Shown: one piece after another, positions 43,641 to 56,214 of the stretch
Position numbering within the stretch: position 1 is the first letter of the stretch
How the letters are laid out: each line of letters opens with the position of its first letter
NCBI GenBank assembly: GCA_029866155.1
Contig: JARWZW010000007.1
Span: 61,067 to 125,066 of the forward strand
Reading direction: 5' to 3'
DNA: 64,000 nt
Source: Caulobacter sp.
GTDB lineage: Bacteria; Pseudomonadota; Alphaproteobacteria; Caulobacterales; Caulobacteraceae
Program-made: the position numbers and the translations under genes
The notes under the pieces: generated by a model
Told to the model about the DNA's origin: nothing
The model's input: only the letters and a program-made list of their open reading frames with translations
The model's database searches: none

Positions 43641-44632
43641 GCCGCCAACACCGGACCCTGCCGCGCCCACAGCTCTATGAGGCCAGACTCGACCTGATTC
43701 GCAGTCTCAAGCCGGCAGAGTTCTGCACGGACCAACCTGCGATCCTCAGGCCGGGTGAGGAACGGCGCAGCCTCGACATAGGCCGCCAGGTGTTTACGGA
43801 AGATCTTCAGGCCCAGGCGATCGCCATAGAAGGCGAGCGCTTCGCGGAAATGATCGAGGATTATGTCAAGTCGCTGATGGGGGGTTGGACCGACAACGGC
43901 GCACCCGCTCAGGCCATGATCAATATCCCGCGCAATCCACGGCCTTCCGGTTGCGCCCCGACCGATCATCACCCCGTCAGCGCCGCTGGCCCACAGGGCC
44001 TCCCGGGCGTCTTCAAGGTCGAGAACATCACCATTGACGATGACCGGGACAGTCACCTCCGCCTTGACCGCTGCAACCGCCGCCCAGTCTGCCTTTCCCT
44101 TGTAGAACTGGCACCGTGTCCGCCCATGAATGGTCATGGCCCTGGCTCCGACGGCCTCTGCCCTGGCGGCGAATTCGGGAGCATTTCGACTGGCGTCATC
44201 CCAACCCAGCCGCATCTTGATCGTCACCGGAACGTCCACAGCCTCGACAACAGCGGCAACAATATCCACCGCATGGTCGAGATTCCGCATCAGGGCCGAG
44301 CCCGACAGGGACCCCGTCACTTCCTTGGCCGGACAACCAAAATTGAGGTCGATGATCTGGGCGCCAGCCTTTTCAGCCGTGCGGGCCCCATTGGCCATCA
44401 TTTCGGCATCTCGGCCAACCAACTGAACCACGGTCAGGCCAAGGCCGTCTCCAACTGCCGCTCGACGGACTACATCAGGCCGCGCCTTCGCCAACTCGGC
44501 GCAGGCGACCATCTCCGTCGCCACATAGGAGGCTCCGAGCCGGGCTGCAGCCCGCCGGAACGGTAGGTCCGAAACCCCCGTCATGGGGGCAAGCAAGACC
44601 CGGCCCGGGATTTCAACAGCCCCTATCCTCAA
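43637..44632 (-). CDS. dusB: tRNA-dihydrouridine synthase (DusB/NifR3 type)
   Basis: A 331 aa FMN enzyme reducing uridine in tRNA D-loops. [37 protein letters not shown] (catalytic Cys), RMRLGWDD and [16 protein letters not shown] are the Dus signatures. The start is TTG at 44632 and no clear ribosome site precedes it. First gene of the long ntr operon, as nifR3 is in many alphaproteobacteria. Confidence 0.94.
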   Translation of the reverse strand: MRIGAVEIPGRVLLAPMTGVSDLPFRRAAARLGASYVATEMVACAELAKARPDVVRRAAVGDGLGLTVVQLVGRDAEMMANGARTAEKAGAQIIDLNFGCPAKEVTGSLSGSALMRNLDHAVDIVAAVVEAVDVPVTIKMRLGWDDASRNAPEFAARAEAVGARAMTIHGRTRCQFYKGKADWAAVAAVKAEVTVPVIVNGDVLDLEDAREALWASGADGVMIGRGATGRPWIARDIDHGLSGCAVVGPTPHQRLDIILDHFREALAFYGDRLGLKIFRKHLAAYVEAAPFLTRPEDRRLVRAELCRLETANQVESGLIELWARQGPVLAA

Positions 44633-44734
44633 AATGGTGCGTATTCCTTATTCACGCGTCTCGCTTCCTTTTTAGGCATATTGTGCGGCACCGTAAAGGT
44701 TGGAGATTGCCCGTGCTGCCCGTAAGGAATGACC

Positions 44735-45880
44735 ATGACGTTTGCAGCCATCATCGTTGCCGCAGGCTCGGGTAGTCGCGCTGGCGCCGGACTTTCCAAG
44801 CAATGGCGTATTCTGGCGGGCCGGCCCATCCTGCGCTGGTCAGTGGAAAGTCTGATCAGGGCCGGTGCGCTGGAGGTTCTGGTGGTCGTTGCTGAAGGCG
44901 CCGAGGATATGGCTCATTCTGCCCTTGCGGGCTTGTCTGGCTGGCGCCTTGCGGTCGGTGGAGCAACAAGATCGGCTTCGGTAAGGCGCGGACTCGCCTC
45001 CCTGACCGTGGGGGAGGATATCCCCGTCCTGGTTCATGATGCGGCGCGGCCCCTGGTGACCGAGCACCATGTTCGAACGCTTCTGGACGGCCTGGCTGAC
45101 GCCGATGTCGTTCTGCCGGCCCTCGCGGTGGCAGATACCTTGCGACGATTTGAGCACGGCCGCTCTCAGACGGTGTCTCGCGAAGGTCTCTGGCGCGCCC
45201 AGACGCCACAGGCGGCTCGCAAAGGCAGACTTGAGGCGGCCTATCGCGCCTGGACCGGCCCCGATGAGCCGACCGATGACGCCGCTGTTATCGAAGCCCA
45301 TGGCGGCCTGGTCGCCTTGGCGCCGGGCGATCCGGCGCTGTTGAAGCTGACCTTTCCAGAGGACTTTCTCATGGCTGAACGACTGGCGGCGGATCGAACC
45401 GTGACCCGGATCGGACAGGGCTTCGACGCCCATCGTTGGGGGCCAGGCGAGGCTGTCTGGCTCTGCGGGATCAGCATCGACCACGACCAGACCTTAATCG
45501 GACATTCCGATGCCGATGCGGGCCTGCATGCCCTAACGGACGCCATCCTCGGCGCTATCGGCGAGGGCGACATTGGCGATCATTTCCCGCCGACGGATCC
45601 GCAATGGAAGGGCGCTGCTTCGGACCTCTTCCTCAAGCATGCCGCCAGTCTGGTAAGCGCGCGGGGCGGTCGTATCCTCAACATCGACGTGACCCTGATC
45701 TGCGAACGACCGAAGATCAAACCGCATCGTGCAGCCATGCGCGCCAGACTGGCCGAATTGCTGGGGCTTCCCCTGGACCGGGTCAGCGTCAAGGCGACCA
45801 CCACGGAAGGCCTGGGCTTCACGGGGCGTGGCGAAGGCTTGGCGGCCCAGGCAATTGCCCTGGTCGAGACCCCTGCCTAG
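44735..45880 (+). CDS. ispDF: Bifunctional IspD/IspF (isoprenoid MEP pathway)
   Basis: A 381 aa fusion. The IspD half (about 1-220) makes CDP-methylerythritol and shows AAIIVAAGSGSRAGAGLSKQW and VLVHDAARPLV; the IspF half (about 225-381) makes the cyclic diphosphate and shows RIGQGFDAHRWG, IGHSDADAGLHALTDAILGA and VKATTTEGLGFTGRGEG. The ATG at 44735 lies 6 nt after AAGGA and is preferred over the ATG at 44729. The stop codon shares a CTAG with the convergent gene. Confidence 0.96.
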   Translation: MTFAAIIVAAGSGSRAGAGLSKQWRILAGRPILRWSVESLIRAGALEVLVVVAEGAEDMAHSALAGLSGWRLAVGGATRSASVRRGLASLTVGEDIPVLVHDAARPLVTEHHVRTLLDGLADADVVLPALAVADTLRRFEHGRSQTVSREGLWRAQTPQAARKGRLEAAYRAWTGPDEPTDDAAVIEAHGGLVALAPGDPALLKLTFPEDFLMAERLAADRTVTRIGQGFDAHRWGPGEAVWLCGISIDHDQTLIGHSDADAGLHALTDAILGAIGEGDIGDHFPPTDPQWKGAASDLFLKHAASLVSARGGRILNIDVTLICERPKIKPHRAAMRARLAELLGLPLDRVSVKATTTEGLGFTGRGEGLAAQAIALVETPA

Positions 45881-48204
45881 CGTTCCGTTTCGGCTTCCCA
45901 ACGCTGCCGGCGGCCCTCGATATTGGCGACCAGCGCGCCGAACAGGTTCATGTAGTCGTCGGACCAGGGCTTGACCGGCGCTGGTGGCGGAGCCCTCCAT
46001 CGGCGGTCCCTCATGAAGGCCTCCAAAGGCTTTGGAGAATGCGCCACCAGCATCACATCCTCGGAAGAGGCCCAGTAGCGGGGCTTTCCTGCTTCCGCCC
46101 GATAGGCTTGGAACAGGGCCGTGCCGCCGGCAGCTCTGGCCACCGATGCAGCGGGAAAGACCAGTTCGAGATGGCGGTTCGACAGGTGCAGGATGACAAT
46201 GCCGTCCGGCTTGATCTTGCTCAGATACATGCGGACCGCTTCCACCGTCAGAAGATGGGCCGGAATGGCGTCGGATGAAAAGGCGTCAATCAGCAGAATG
46301 TCGTACTGACCGTCGGGCTGGTGGTTCAGCGTCAGCCGGGCATCACCCAGCTGGTAGTCCACCGCTCCCTTGGCGCACTGCGTTGTGTAGCTGAAGATCT
46401 CGGGATTGCTCGAGATCTCGACAACCTCAGGATCGATCTCGAAGAAGGTCATGCGATCCCCAGCCCGGTTGTAAGCCGCGACTGCACCGGCGCCCAATCC
46501 AACCGCCCCGACGTGCAAGGAAGCTTGCGAGGCCTGACGCGACCGGAAGACCTGCCCGATGGCTGTCTCCGGCGCGTAGTAGGTCAGCGGCCGGCACCTG
46601 AAACGGGGATCTGTCGCCTGAGCGCCATGCAGGGTCGTTCCGTGCGAAAACACGCGAACCGGGCCGCCCAGTCCCAGGACATCGGCAATAGAAAGGTGAA
46701 CCACGCCAAAAAAGCTGCGTTGACTCTCGTAGACCGCCACCCTGTCGCCCACCAGACGGGCGGTCAGTGAAAGCAGCACGATCAGTGCAAAGAAGAGGTA
46801 GCCCCTGGCGCGAACCGAAATCGTTGCGACGGCGACGAGCAGCACGCCAACGGAGGTGAGGATCTTGACGATGTCATCGGGCGCTCCCCATCCGGTCTTT
46901 CCAAAAAACCGCCACGCTTCGTTGGTCAGGGCCAGGGCCGCAACGAGGGAACCCAGGACCGCTATCGCAGTTGCCGAAAGCTCGATCGGCGAGGGTCGGC
47001 CCAGCTGCAGCGGCCTGACAAGCGCGCAGAGCGCCAGAACCAGACTGTACTCGAGGACAGTTTCAAAAATGACCGGCGCCAGAAGGGCGTTGAACGCGCC
47101 GCCAACCACCCCGCCGATCGACATGCAAAGGTAGAAGTCCGTGAGTCGCGATGGATCCGGGCGACGGGCGACGAGCGCCTGATGACAGACCAGGGCACAA
47201 AGGAAGAATGTGATCAGATGGATCAGCAAGGTCGCAGTGACATTGCCCGTTCCGAAGGGAAGGGTCGCCACACAGACGATCAGGGCCGTCGACATGAATA
47301 CAACGGAGACCTCAGGCTTGATGAGGGGCCTGGTCTGGAAGGCGATGATGAAGGTCGCAAGATAGAGGGACAGCGGCGCAACCCAGAGAAACGGCGCGCT
47401 GGCGACATCGGTGGTCAGGTGGGTGGTAACCCCCAGCATAAGGCTGGAGGGAATGGCGGCCAGCGCAATCCAGACAGCCCTTTGCCGCCAGGAGACGACC
47501 GCCACGGGCTGAGCTTGGGTGCGGAGTATCGCTTCTGAAGCGGCTGGCTGACCCTGACGAACCCGAAGTGCGAGCGCCGCCATGAGCAGCAGGAAAACGC
47601 AATAGGCGCCGCTCCATCCCCAGCGCTGGGCCGCCAGGGTCAATCCCGGCTCGACCAAAACCGGATAGGCCAGCAGGGCCAGAAGACTGCCCAGATTGCT
47701 TGCGGCATACAGGGCCCAGGGCTCCTTGCCGTCTTTTTCGCCTGGCCCCTTGGCGTACCAGGCCTGGACCAAGGGCGCCGTAGCGGACAGAGCGGCGAAA
47801 GGCGCGCCAATCGTCAGACCAAGGACTCCGAGAAGCCAGATGACGGGATGCCCTGCGGCGGGCTCTCCCAACAATTCGGTCATCCTCAGTGGCAGGAAGC
47901 AACCCGCTGCCAGCATGACCGCGATGTGGATCACGACCTGGGTGCGAACACCCGGAATCCGTTGAAGAAAATGTGCGTATCCATAGCCAACCAGAAGCGC
48001 CGCCTGAAAGAACACCATGCTGGTGTTCCAGACCTGGGGTGATCCGCCCAGTTGCGGCAACACCAACTTTGCCACCATTGGCTGAACCATGAAGGTCAGA
48101 GATGCGCCTCCGAACACAGCCAGCACGTAGATCCAGGGAATGGAGGGCCCTGGGGCTGCCCCGTTTTCCCGGGCCCTTCCCGCCTGATGATCGATAGAGG
48201 TCAT
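45877..48204 (-). CDS. Fused MFS transporter-like / spermidine synthase-like membrane protein
   Basis: A 775 aa protein. About 500 N-terminal residues form many hydrophobic segments with WIYVLAVFGGASLTFMVQPMVAKLVLPQLGG, followed by a SAM-type Rossmann fold (VGLGAGAVAAYNRAGDRMTFFEIDPEV, ILLIDAFSSDAIPAHLLTVEAV) like spermidine synthase. Fusions of this sort are widespread but their reaction is not known. The ATG at 48204 follows CGGAG. It converges on ispDF with stop codons overlapping in CTAG. Confidence 0.87.
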   Translation of the reverse strand: MTSIDHQAGRARENGAAPGPSIPWIYVLAVFGGASLTFMVQPMVAKLVLPQLGGSPQVWNTSMVFFQAALLVGYGYAHFLQRIPGVRTQVVIHIAVMLAAGCFLPLRMTELLGEPAAGHPVIWLLGVLGLTIGAPFAALSATAPLVQAWYAKGPGEKDGKEPWALYAASNLGSLLALLAYPVLVEPGLTLAAQRWGWSGAYCVFLLLMAALALRVRQGQPAASEAILRTQAQPVAVVSWRQRAVWIALAAIPSSLMLGVTTHLTTDVASAPFLWVAPLSLYLATFIIAFQTRPLIKPEVSVVFMSTALIVCVATLPFGTGNVTATLLIHLITFFLCALVCHQALVARRPDPSRLTDFYLCMSIGGVVGGAFNALLAPVIFETVLEYSLVLALCALVRPLQLGRPSPIELSATAIAVLGSLVAALALTNEAWRFFGKTGWGAPDDIVKILTSVGVLLVAVATISVRARGYLFFALIVLLSLTARLVGDRVAVYESQRSFFGVVHLSIADVLGLGGPVRVFSHGTTLHGAQATDPRFRCRPLTYYAPETAIGQVFRSRQASQASLHVGAVGLGAGAVAAYNRAGDRMTFFEIDPEVVEISSNPEIFSYTTQCAKGAVDYQLGDARLTLNHQPDGQYDILLIDAFSSDAIPAHLLTVEAVRMYLSKIKPDGIVILHLSNRHLELVFPAASVARAAGGTALFQAYRAEAGKPRYWASSEDVMLVAHSPKPLEAFMRDRRWRAPPPAPVKPWSDDYMNLFGALVANIEGRRQRWEAETER

Positions 48205-48292
48205 CCGCACTCCGATTCGCCTTGAAACCCGCCCCATCAGGATGTTGGTCTGTCATTCCCCCGGTTGGCCAGACTCAGGAGCGCCCCAAAAG

Positions 48293-48781
48293 ATGTTTCC
48301 GCTTGAAATACAGACCCTCGCTCGACTGCTTCTGGAAGAATGCCGGGACCGCTCGATAAGGATCGTCACCGCCGAAAGCTGCACTGGCGGACTGGTTTCT
48401 GGCGCGCTGTCCACCATCCCCGGAGCCTCCGATGTGCTGGAGCGCGGGTTCGTAACCTATAGCAACCGCGCAAAGCAGGAGGTTTTGTCCGTGCCCGGCG
48501 ATCTCCTTGCGGACCATGGCGCCGTTTCAGAGCCTGTCGTTCGGGCCATGGCCGAAGGGGCGCTGGAAGCTTCAAACGCCCACCTGGCCGTCGCCATCAC
48601 TGGCGTGGCAGGGCCGGGCGGCGGTACGCCCATGAAGCCCGTCGGAACAGTCCATTTCGCCACCGCCCGAACCAACAAGGGGATCCGGCATGCAATGGAG
48701 CGCTTTGACGGTCCAGACCGCATCGATGTTCAACTGGCCAGCATCATCATGGCCCTGACCATGCTCAGGGAAGCGGTCTGA
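48293..48781 (+). CDS. pncC: Nicotinamide-nucleotide amidohydrolase (CinA C-terminal domain)
   Basis: A 162 aa stand-alone CinA C-domain enzyme converting NMN to NaMN for NAD recycling. TAESCTGGLVSGALSTIPGASDVLERGFVTYSN (catalytic Ser) and AITGVAGPGGGTPMKPVGTV are the hallmarks. The ATG at 48293 gives the usual N-terminus; the track start at 48242 is too early. Confidence 0.93.
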   Translation: MFPLEIQTLARLLLEECRDRSIRIVTAESCTGGLVSGALSTIPGASDVLERGFVTYSNRAKQEVLSVPGDLLADHGAVSEPVVRAMAEGALEASNAHLAVAITGVAGPGGGTPMKPVGTVHFATARTNKGIRHAMERFDGPDRIDVQLASIIMALTMLREAV

Positions 48782-48805
48782 CCGGCGGAGGAACTCCCCC
48801 GCCGG
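48782..48805. terminator. Bidirectional hairpin between pncC and eno
   Basis: CCGGCGG / CCGCCGG stem with an inner GGA/TCC pairing fills most of the 37 nt gap between convergent stops. No long U-tract. Confidence 0.5.
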
Positions 48806-48818
48806 CATTCCGGAGCGC

Positions 48819-50129
<1,311 letters not shown>

Positions 50130-50231
50130 TTAGCGGCGGGAAGGCCGGGGAGCAACCACCCGGCGGGCCGAACAGCTTGACTTACCTGCTGCCGAACGGC
50201 CAACCCTTCCTTGTCATTTCAAGAGGAAGTC

Positions 50232-51002
50232 ATGCTGCAGGTCGAAAAGAAGGACGGCGTCGCCGTCGTCACCCTGAACCGTCCCGAGGCGATGAACGCC
50301 CTGTCCAAGGCGATGCGCTCGGCTCTTTACCGGGCCATGGTCGACATCGACGGGGATCCCGACATAAGCGTTGTCGTTCTGACCGGGGCCGGCGAGCGAG
50401 CCTTCACGGCCGGTCTCGACCTGAAAGAGCTGGGGTCGGATCCCAAGGCCATGGCAGCCGCCAATGCCGAAGGCGCTGAGGAGAACCCGGTCAAGGCAGT
50501 GGAGCTCTGCTCAAAGCCGGTGATCGGCGCCATCAATGGCGTGGCCATTACCGGTGGTTTCGAACTGGCCCTGGCCTGCGACGTGCTGATCGCATCGGAG
50601 AATGCTCGCTTCGCCGACACCCACGCCCGGGTCGGCATAATGCCGGGCTGGGGTCTGTCCCAGAAACTGTCGCGGCTTCTGGGCGTCTACCGCGCCAAGG
50701 AACTGTCACTGACAGGAAACTTCCTGGACGCCCGGACCGCGGCTAACTGGGGCCTTGTCAACCGGGTTGTTCCGGCTGCGGAACTGATGCCGACAGCGCT
50801 GAAACTGGCCAGCGATATGGCGACGATCCCGGTCGAGACCCTGAGCTTTTACAAGAAGCTGATCGACGACGGCTTCGCACGGAGCTTCGGCAAGGCCATG
50901 GAGATCGAGAACGAGCGGTCGACCAAGCATAATCGCAAGGTCACGCCGGAGGCCGTGGAAGCGCGGCGTGCGGCGATTCAGGCCCGGGGACGGACCCAGT
51001 AG
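50232..51002 (+). CDS. Enoyl-CoA hydratase/isomerase family protein
   Basis: A 256 aa crotonase-fold enzyme. VVTLNRPEAMNALSKAM, the oxyanion-hole AFTAGLDLKEL, and GVAITGGFELALACDVLIASENARFADTHARVGIMPGWG are seen. The second catalytic position reads THARVG-I, where typical hydratases have a Glu in FGQPE; it may be a different crotonase activity. The ATG at 50232 follows AAGAGGAAG; the track begins at an earlier TTG. Confidence 0.9.
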   Translation: MLQVEKKDGVAVVTLNRPEAMNALSKAMRSALYRAMVDIDGDPDISVVVLTGAGERAFTAGLDLKELGSDPKAMAAANAEGAEENPVKAVELCSKPVIGAINGVAITGGFELALACDVLIASENARFADTHARVGIMPGWGLSQKLSRLLGVYRAKELSLTGNFLDARTAANWGLVNRVVPAAELMPTALKLASDMATIPVETLSFYKKLIDDGFARSFGKAMEIENERSTKHNRKVTPEAVEARRAAIQARGRTQ

Positions 51003-51012
51003 TCCACAGGGC

Positions 51013-51037
51013 GGCGGGACCATTGGTTGGTCCCGCC
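51013..51037 (+). terminator. Hairpin after the enoyl-CoA hydratase gene
   Basis: Perfect 10-bp stem GGCGGGACCA / TGGTCCCGCC with a 5-nt loop, about 11 nt after the stop codon; no U-tract. Confidence 0.55.
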
Positions 51038-51049
51038 GTAAACGCAAAA

Positions 51050-51077
51050 CGCCGCCGGCTCCCAGGAGCGGGCGGCG
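51050..51077 (-). terminator. Terminator of rpmF
   Basis: On the minus strand a CGCCGCC...GGCGGCG stem extended by an inner GCTCC/GGAGC pairing is followed by TTTTGCGTTT, 25 nt after the rpmF stop. Confidence 0.75.
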
Positions 51078-51102
51078 CAGCGACCTCAAGGAGGTTGAAA
51101 GA

Positions 51103-51285
51103 CTAGTCTTCCTTCGGCGTCATGATCTGACGCCCGTTGTACATGCCTGTCTTCAGATCGACATGGTGCGGACGCCGCATTTCGCCGGTGTCCTTGTCTT
51201 CGACGAAGGAGTTGGCGCCAAGCGCATGGTGCGAACGGCGCATGTTCCGCCGGGAAGGCGAGGTTTTGCGTTTAGGAACGGCCAT
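51103..51285 (-). CDS. rpmF: 50S ribosomal protein L32
   Basis: A 60 aa ribosomal protein with the typical start [22 protein letters not shown] and the middle [31 protein letters not shown]. It is the zinc-free (Cys-less) type of L32 seen in alphaproteobacteria. Confidence 0.98.
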   Translation of the reverse strand: MAVPKRKTSPSRRNMRRSHHALGANSFVEDKDTGEMRRPHHVDLKTGMYNGRQIMTPKED

Positions 51286-51393
51286 CGGGTAATCTCTGCT
51301 CGCTGAGCCTGAAACGGGGGCGGCGACCGTCGGGCCGCCGCGTGAGCCGGGGTGTATGCCTCAACATGAAACCGGTTTCAAGTCAGATGCCGG

Positions 51394-51933
51394 TCAAGCC
51401 GTCCTGAAGGTCCTGCCCAACGTTTCCCGCGAGACCTGATCACCTTCCAGGAACTGGACCATTGGCCACTGCCGACCTTCGATCCGTCGATAGCCGACCC
51501 GTAGCCGCTCCCCCTGTCCCAGCGCTCCGATCTCAAGATCCTCCTCAGGAAAAACAACGATGTTGCGATCCCCGGCGTAGACCACGACACACCCTGAGCG
51601 GGTCCAGATCGCCTTCGACCACTGCTTGATCTGACTGTAATACGGGGCCTGTCGCCAGGCGTTGGGGTGGCCCGGATCGACATCGATACAGAGTTGTCCG
51701 AGATGGTTCTCATCGCGAATCAGGAAACGTGCATGCTCCGGTTTCCAAGCCGCATCCAGGGCGTCTTGCGCGAGCCAGCCACAGGTGAAGACACGGCAGG
51801 GCTGCGGTCGATCCTGGTAGACGCCGCAGCCCTGGCCCTTGCGGACATGCTGGCACCATTGGCCGGCTGGCTTGGCCAGCGGCTCGATCTGGAGGACCTT
51901 GCAACAGAGACTGCAGGTTCCACAGGACTTCAC
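51394..51933 (-). CDS. YkgJ-type cysteine-cluster protein
   Basis: A 179 aa protein with an N-terminal CGTCSLCCK cysteine cluster, then CQHVRKGQGCGVYQDRPQPCRVFTCGW; such proteins are predicted to bind iron or zinc. The reaction is unknown. It lies 5 nt after pyrG on the same strand, so it is the last gene of a secG-pyrG-ykgJ run. Confidence 0.85.
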   Translation of the reverse strand: MKSCGTCSLCCKVLQIEPLAKPAGQWCQHVRKGQGCGVYQDRPQPCRVFTCGWLAQDALDAAWKPEHARFLIRDENHLGQLCIDVDPGHPNAWRQAPYYSQIKQWSKAIWTRSGCVVVYAGDRNIVVFPEEDLEIGALGQGERLRVGYRRIEGRQWPMVQFLEGDQVSRETLGRTFRTA

Positions 51934-51938
51934 GAGGA

Positions 51939-53594
<1,656 letters not shown>

Positions 53595-53616
53595 TCAGCT
53601 ATAGCGAAGATTCGCG

Positions 53617-53636
53617 GCCTTGTGTGGTCACAAGGC
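53617..53636 (-). terminator. Short hairpin between secG and pyrG
   Basis: Perfect 8-bp stem GCCTTGTG / CACAAGGC with a TGGT loop lies in the 69 nt gap. Without a U-tract it may attenuate rather than end transcription. Confidence 0.4.
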
Positions 53637-53657
53637 TCATGAACCTGTCGATAAAGC

Positions 53658-54077
53658 CTATTTCTTTTCCGGAGCCAGCTCAGGTGCGGTGCTGGACAGC
53701 AGGCCTGAGGACGGGGCCAGCCCGCCCTGCGGCAGGGTGACGTCCGGGGCTGGAGCCTGCAGCGGCGCGGGCGATGAAGGAGCCGTCGGCGCCTGTTGCA
53801 GGGTCTTTGCAGGGTCAATCTTCAGCCCCTTGCCGATGCTGTCGTCGCCACGGTCGGCGGCTGCCAGCAGGGTCAGGGTGATACTGATCACCAGAAAGAT
53901 CGAGAACAGGATCCATGTGGTCCGTGTCAGGAGATCCCCGGTGCCACGGGCACTCATGAAGTTGGACGAACCACCGCCCATGCCAAGGGCGCCGCCTTCG
54001 GACTTCTGGATCAGAACCACGCCAATGAGCGCAGTGCAGACAAAGATGTTGATGCACAGCAGGATGATAGTCAGCAT
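53658..54077 (-). CDS. secG: Preprotein translocase subunit SecG
   Basis: A 139 aa inner-membrane subunit of the SecYEG channel. Two transmembrane helices (MLTIILLCINIFVCTALIGVVLIQ and TTWILFSIFLVISITLTLLAA) flank the SEGGALGMGGGSSNFMSARGTGDLLTR loop. A Pro/Ala-rich C-terminal extension of about 60 residues makes it longer than E. coli SecG (110 aa). The ATG at 54077 is used; the track start lies 35 codons upstream in non-homologous sequence. Confidence 0.94.
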   Translation of the reverse strand: MLTIILLCINIFVCTALIGVVLIQKSEGGALGMGGGSSNFMSARGTGDLLTRTTWILFSIFLVISITLTLLAAADRGDDSIGKGLKIDPAKTLQQAPTAPSSPAPLQAPAPDVTLPQGGLAPSSGLLSSTAPELAPEKK

Positions 54078-54256
54078 GAATGACGACACGTCTCTGGAAT
54101 TGGGGCGGAGCCATAGCACCGCGCGAAAACAAGCGGCCCCTCTAGCACCACAGAACCGGCCGCGCCATACCTGCGGTCCCACAGGAGCCGGCCCGGCCTG
54201 CGGTGATCAGGCCCAACGGACGAGAGTTGGGGACTAAGAACTGGAATTCAACAGCC

Positions 54257-54772
54257 GTGATCCTCGAAACCGAACGTCTCGTCCTGGCCCCGGTCTCCTT
54301 GGCTGACAGCCCCGATGTCTATCCGATCCTCGGTGATCCGGAAGTCATGGCACATTGGGACATTGCTGAAATCGAGGATCCGGACCTGGTCGACCAGATG
54401 CTGACCGCCCAGGCCCGGGCGGTGTCGGACGAGACAGGATACTTCTGGTCCATTCGGAGGGTTAGCGACAGTGAGCTCCTCGGCCTTTGCGACCTCTCGG
54501 ATATAGACCGGCGTCACCACCGGGCCGAGGTCGGGTTCATTCTGGGCAAACGGAACTGGAGGCAGGGCTACGCCCATGAGGCCATGCAGGCGGTTGTGAA
54601 TTTCGCGAGCAACCAGGGAATCCAGCGGCTTTGGGCCAGGACACATATCGGCAATGAAAGCTCGGAGAAATTGCTGGTGAAGCTCGGGTTCGAACTGGAG
54701 GGCTATCTTAGAGGCCATGTGGACAGGGACGGAGAGCGACGAGACTGCCGGCTTTGGGGGTTGCTTCTCTAA
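54257..54772 (+). CDS. GNAT family N-acetyltransferase (RimJ/RimL-like)
   Basis: A 171 aa acetyltransferase. ILETERLVLAPVSLADSPDVYPIL opens it, and the acetyl-CoA loop region FILGKRNWRQGYAHEAMQAVVNFASNQGIQRLWARTHIGNESSEKLLVKLGFELEGYLRG is typical of RimJ/RimL-type enzymes. The GTG at 54257 fits the family start; the track uses an upstream GTG at 54203. Neither has a strong ribosome site. Substrate unknown. Confidence 0.85.
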   Translation: MILETERLVLAPVSLADSPDVYPILGDPEVMAHWDIAEIEDPDLVDQMLTAQARAVSDETGYFWSIRRVSDSELLGLCDLSDIDRRHHRAEVGFILGKRNWRQGYAHEAMQAVVNFASNQGIQRLWARTHIGNESSEKLLVKLGFELEGYLRGHVDRDGERRDCRLWGLLL

Positions 54773-54884
54773 ACATACAGATCGTCTGACGGCTGCGGCT
54801 ATCACGGGACCAAGCCTTTGCTATGGTGCCAGGGTTGGCGAATCTGGACGGGGCGTCCGGATCTGGCTGGACAGAGGGTGGCAA

Positions 54885-56210
54885 GTGTCGGTTCAGGCCC
54901 GGATATTGATCGTGGCGCGCGATGACGCGTTGGCTGGTCCCTTGGCCGAAGGACTGGACAGGCTTGGCTGGCGAACCATTACCGCCCGCGGCCCCTATGC
55001 CGCTCTCGCTGCGCTGGGCGACCTGCAGATCGAGGCGGCGATCGTCGATGTCGCCGGCGGGGGCGCTGACGCCCTGACCCTGGCCAGACGGTTGAAGGCG
55101 GCCTGCGCTCCGCGCCGCCTACCGGTCATAGCCATTGGCGATCCTGACCCGCAGCTCGACAGTTTTTCCTTCGATCTGACGCTTGCCCCGCCGCTGCATC
55201 CCGCCCAGGCCGTTCTGAGGCTTGAGTCTCTGGTGCGCATGGCCATAGCCGAGGAGGAATTCGAACTTCGACGGGAAACCTTCGCCGACAGGGATCGCCG
55301 TCTTGACCTGCCTGAAGCGGCGCCGGGTCCCTATCGCGTTCTGGCGGTCGGAGAACCGACACCCCAGTTCCTGGCCCTGAGCAACGCCTTGTCACGAAGC
55401 GGAGCCGAAGTCGTCGGGGCCTTCACCGCCTTCACCGCTTTCGACTACCTCCATGAGCGAGCGTTCGACTCCGTTGTCCTCTGGGCCGGGGATAACCAGG
55501 CTGAAGCCCTCTCGATCGCTTCCGGCATGCGTCGGAATACAAGGCTCTATCATATTCCCGCCCTGCTCTATCTCGGGGCCGACAGCTACATCACCATGGC
55601 GGAGGCCTTTCATCGGGGGGTTTCCGATGTCGCCTCCCCCGACACTCCGGAAAGTGAGACCGCCAAACGGGTCATCGAACTGGCCCGCAGCTTTCGTCGC
55701 CAGACGGCCATCAGACGCGCCCTCGAGAAGGCGCGATCATCCGGCCTGATGGACGCCGCCACCGGTCTGTTCACCCGGGATCTGTTCGCCGCCCATCTGG
55801 TCAAGCTGGCCCAGGCAGCCCGGGTGCGCAATCGGCCCATGTCGGTTTGCGTCCTGCGGCTCTCAGAACGCCCCGAGGTCACGGCCGCTCGCGCGGGAGG
55901 TTGGCTGGATAGGGCGATCCCGCAGATCGGTTCGATGATTGGCCGGCTGGTCAGGGCAGAGGACACGGCCGCCCGGCTCGGACCGGAAGTGTTTGCGCTT
56001 GCACTGCCTGGAACCGTCCTGTCAGCCGGCCAGGCCGCTGCGGAACGGATTGCGGCCGTCATCGCCTGTACGGCGTTCGAGGCCGGCGAGAACAAGCGCC
56101 CCTTTGTGGTCGAGTTCGATATCGGCGTTACCCAGATCGAGCAAGGCGAAAACGCGGCCTCCGCCCTGGAGCGGGCGGCGGGACGAGCGATTCAAAAGAA
56201 GGCGGGTTGA
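54885..56210 (+). CDS. PopA-like receiver-receiver-GGDEF protein with degenerate active site and intact I-site
   Basis: A 441 aa protein built as REC1 (about 5-125, with Asp in AAIVDVAGG as possible phospho-acceptor), REC2 (about 150-270, where the acceptor position in SVVLWAGDN is degenerate) and a GGDEF domain. The active-site loop reads GPEVF (366-370) instead of GG(D/E)EF, so cyclase activity is unlikely, while RAED (357-360), five residues upstream, matches the c-di-GMP-binding RxxD I-site. This is the design of Caulobacter PopA, which recruits CtrA for ClpXP proteolysis. The GTG at 54885 follows GAGGGTG. Confidence 0.8.
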   Translation: MSVQARILIVARDDALAGPLAEGLDRLGWRTITARGPYAALAALGDLQIEAAIVDVAGGGADALTLARRLKAACAPRRLPVIAIGDPDPQLDSFSFDLTLAPPLHPAQAVLRLESLVRMAIAEEEFELRRETFADRDRRLDLPEAAPGPYRVLAVGEPTPQFLALSNALSRSGAEVVGAFTAFTAFDYLHERAFDSVVLWAGDNQAEALSIASGMRRNTRLYHIPALLYLGADSYITMAEAFHRGVSDVASPDTPESETAKRVIELARSFRRQTAIRRALEKARSSGLMDAATGLFTRDLFAAHLVKLAQAARVRNRPMSVCVLRLSERPEVTAARAGGWLDRAIPQIGSMIGRLVRAEDTAARLGPEVFALALPGTVLSAGQAAAERIAAVIACTAFEAGENKRPFVVEFDIGVTQIEQGENAASALERAAGRAIQKKAG

Positions 56211-56214
56211 TCGA

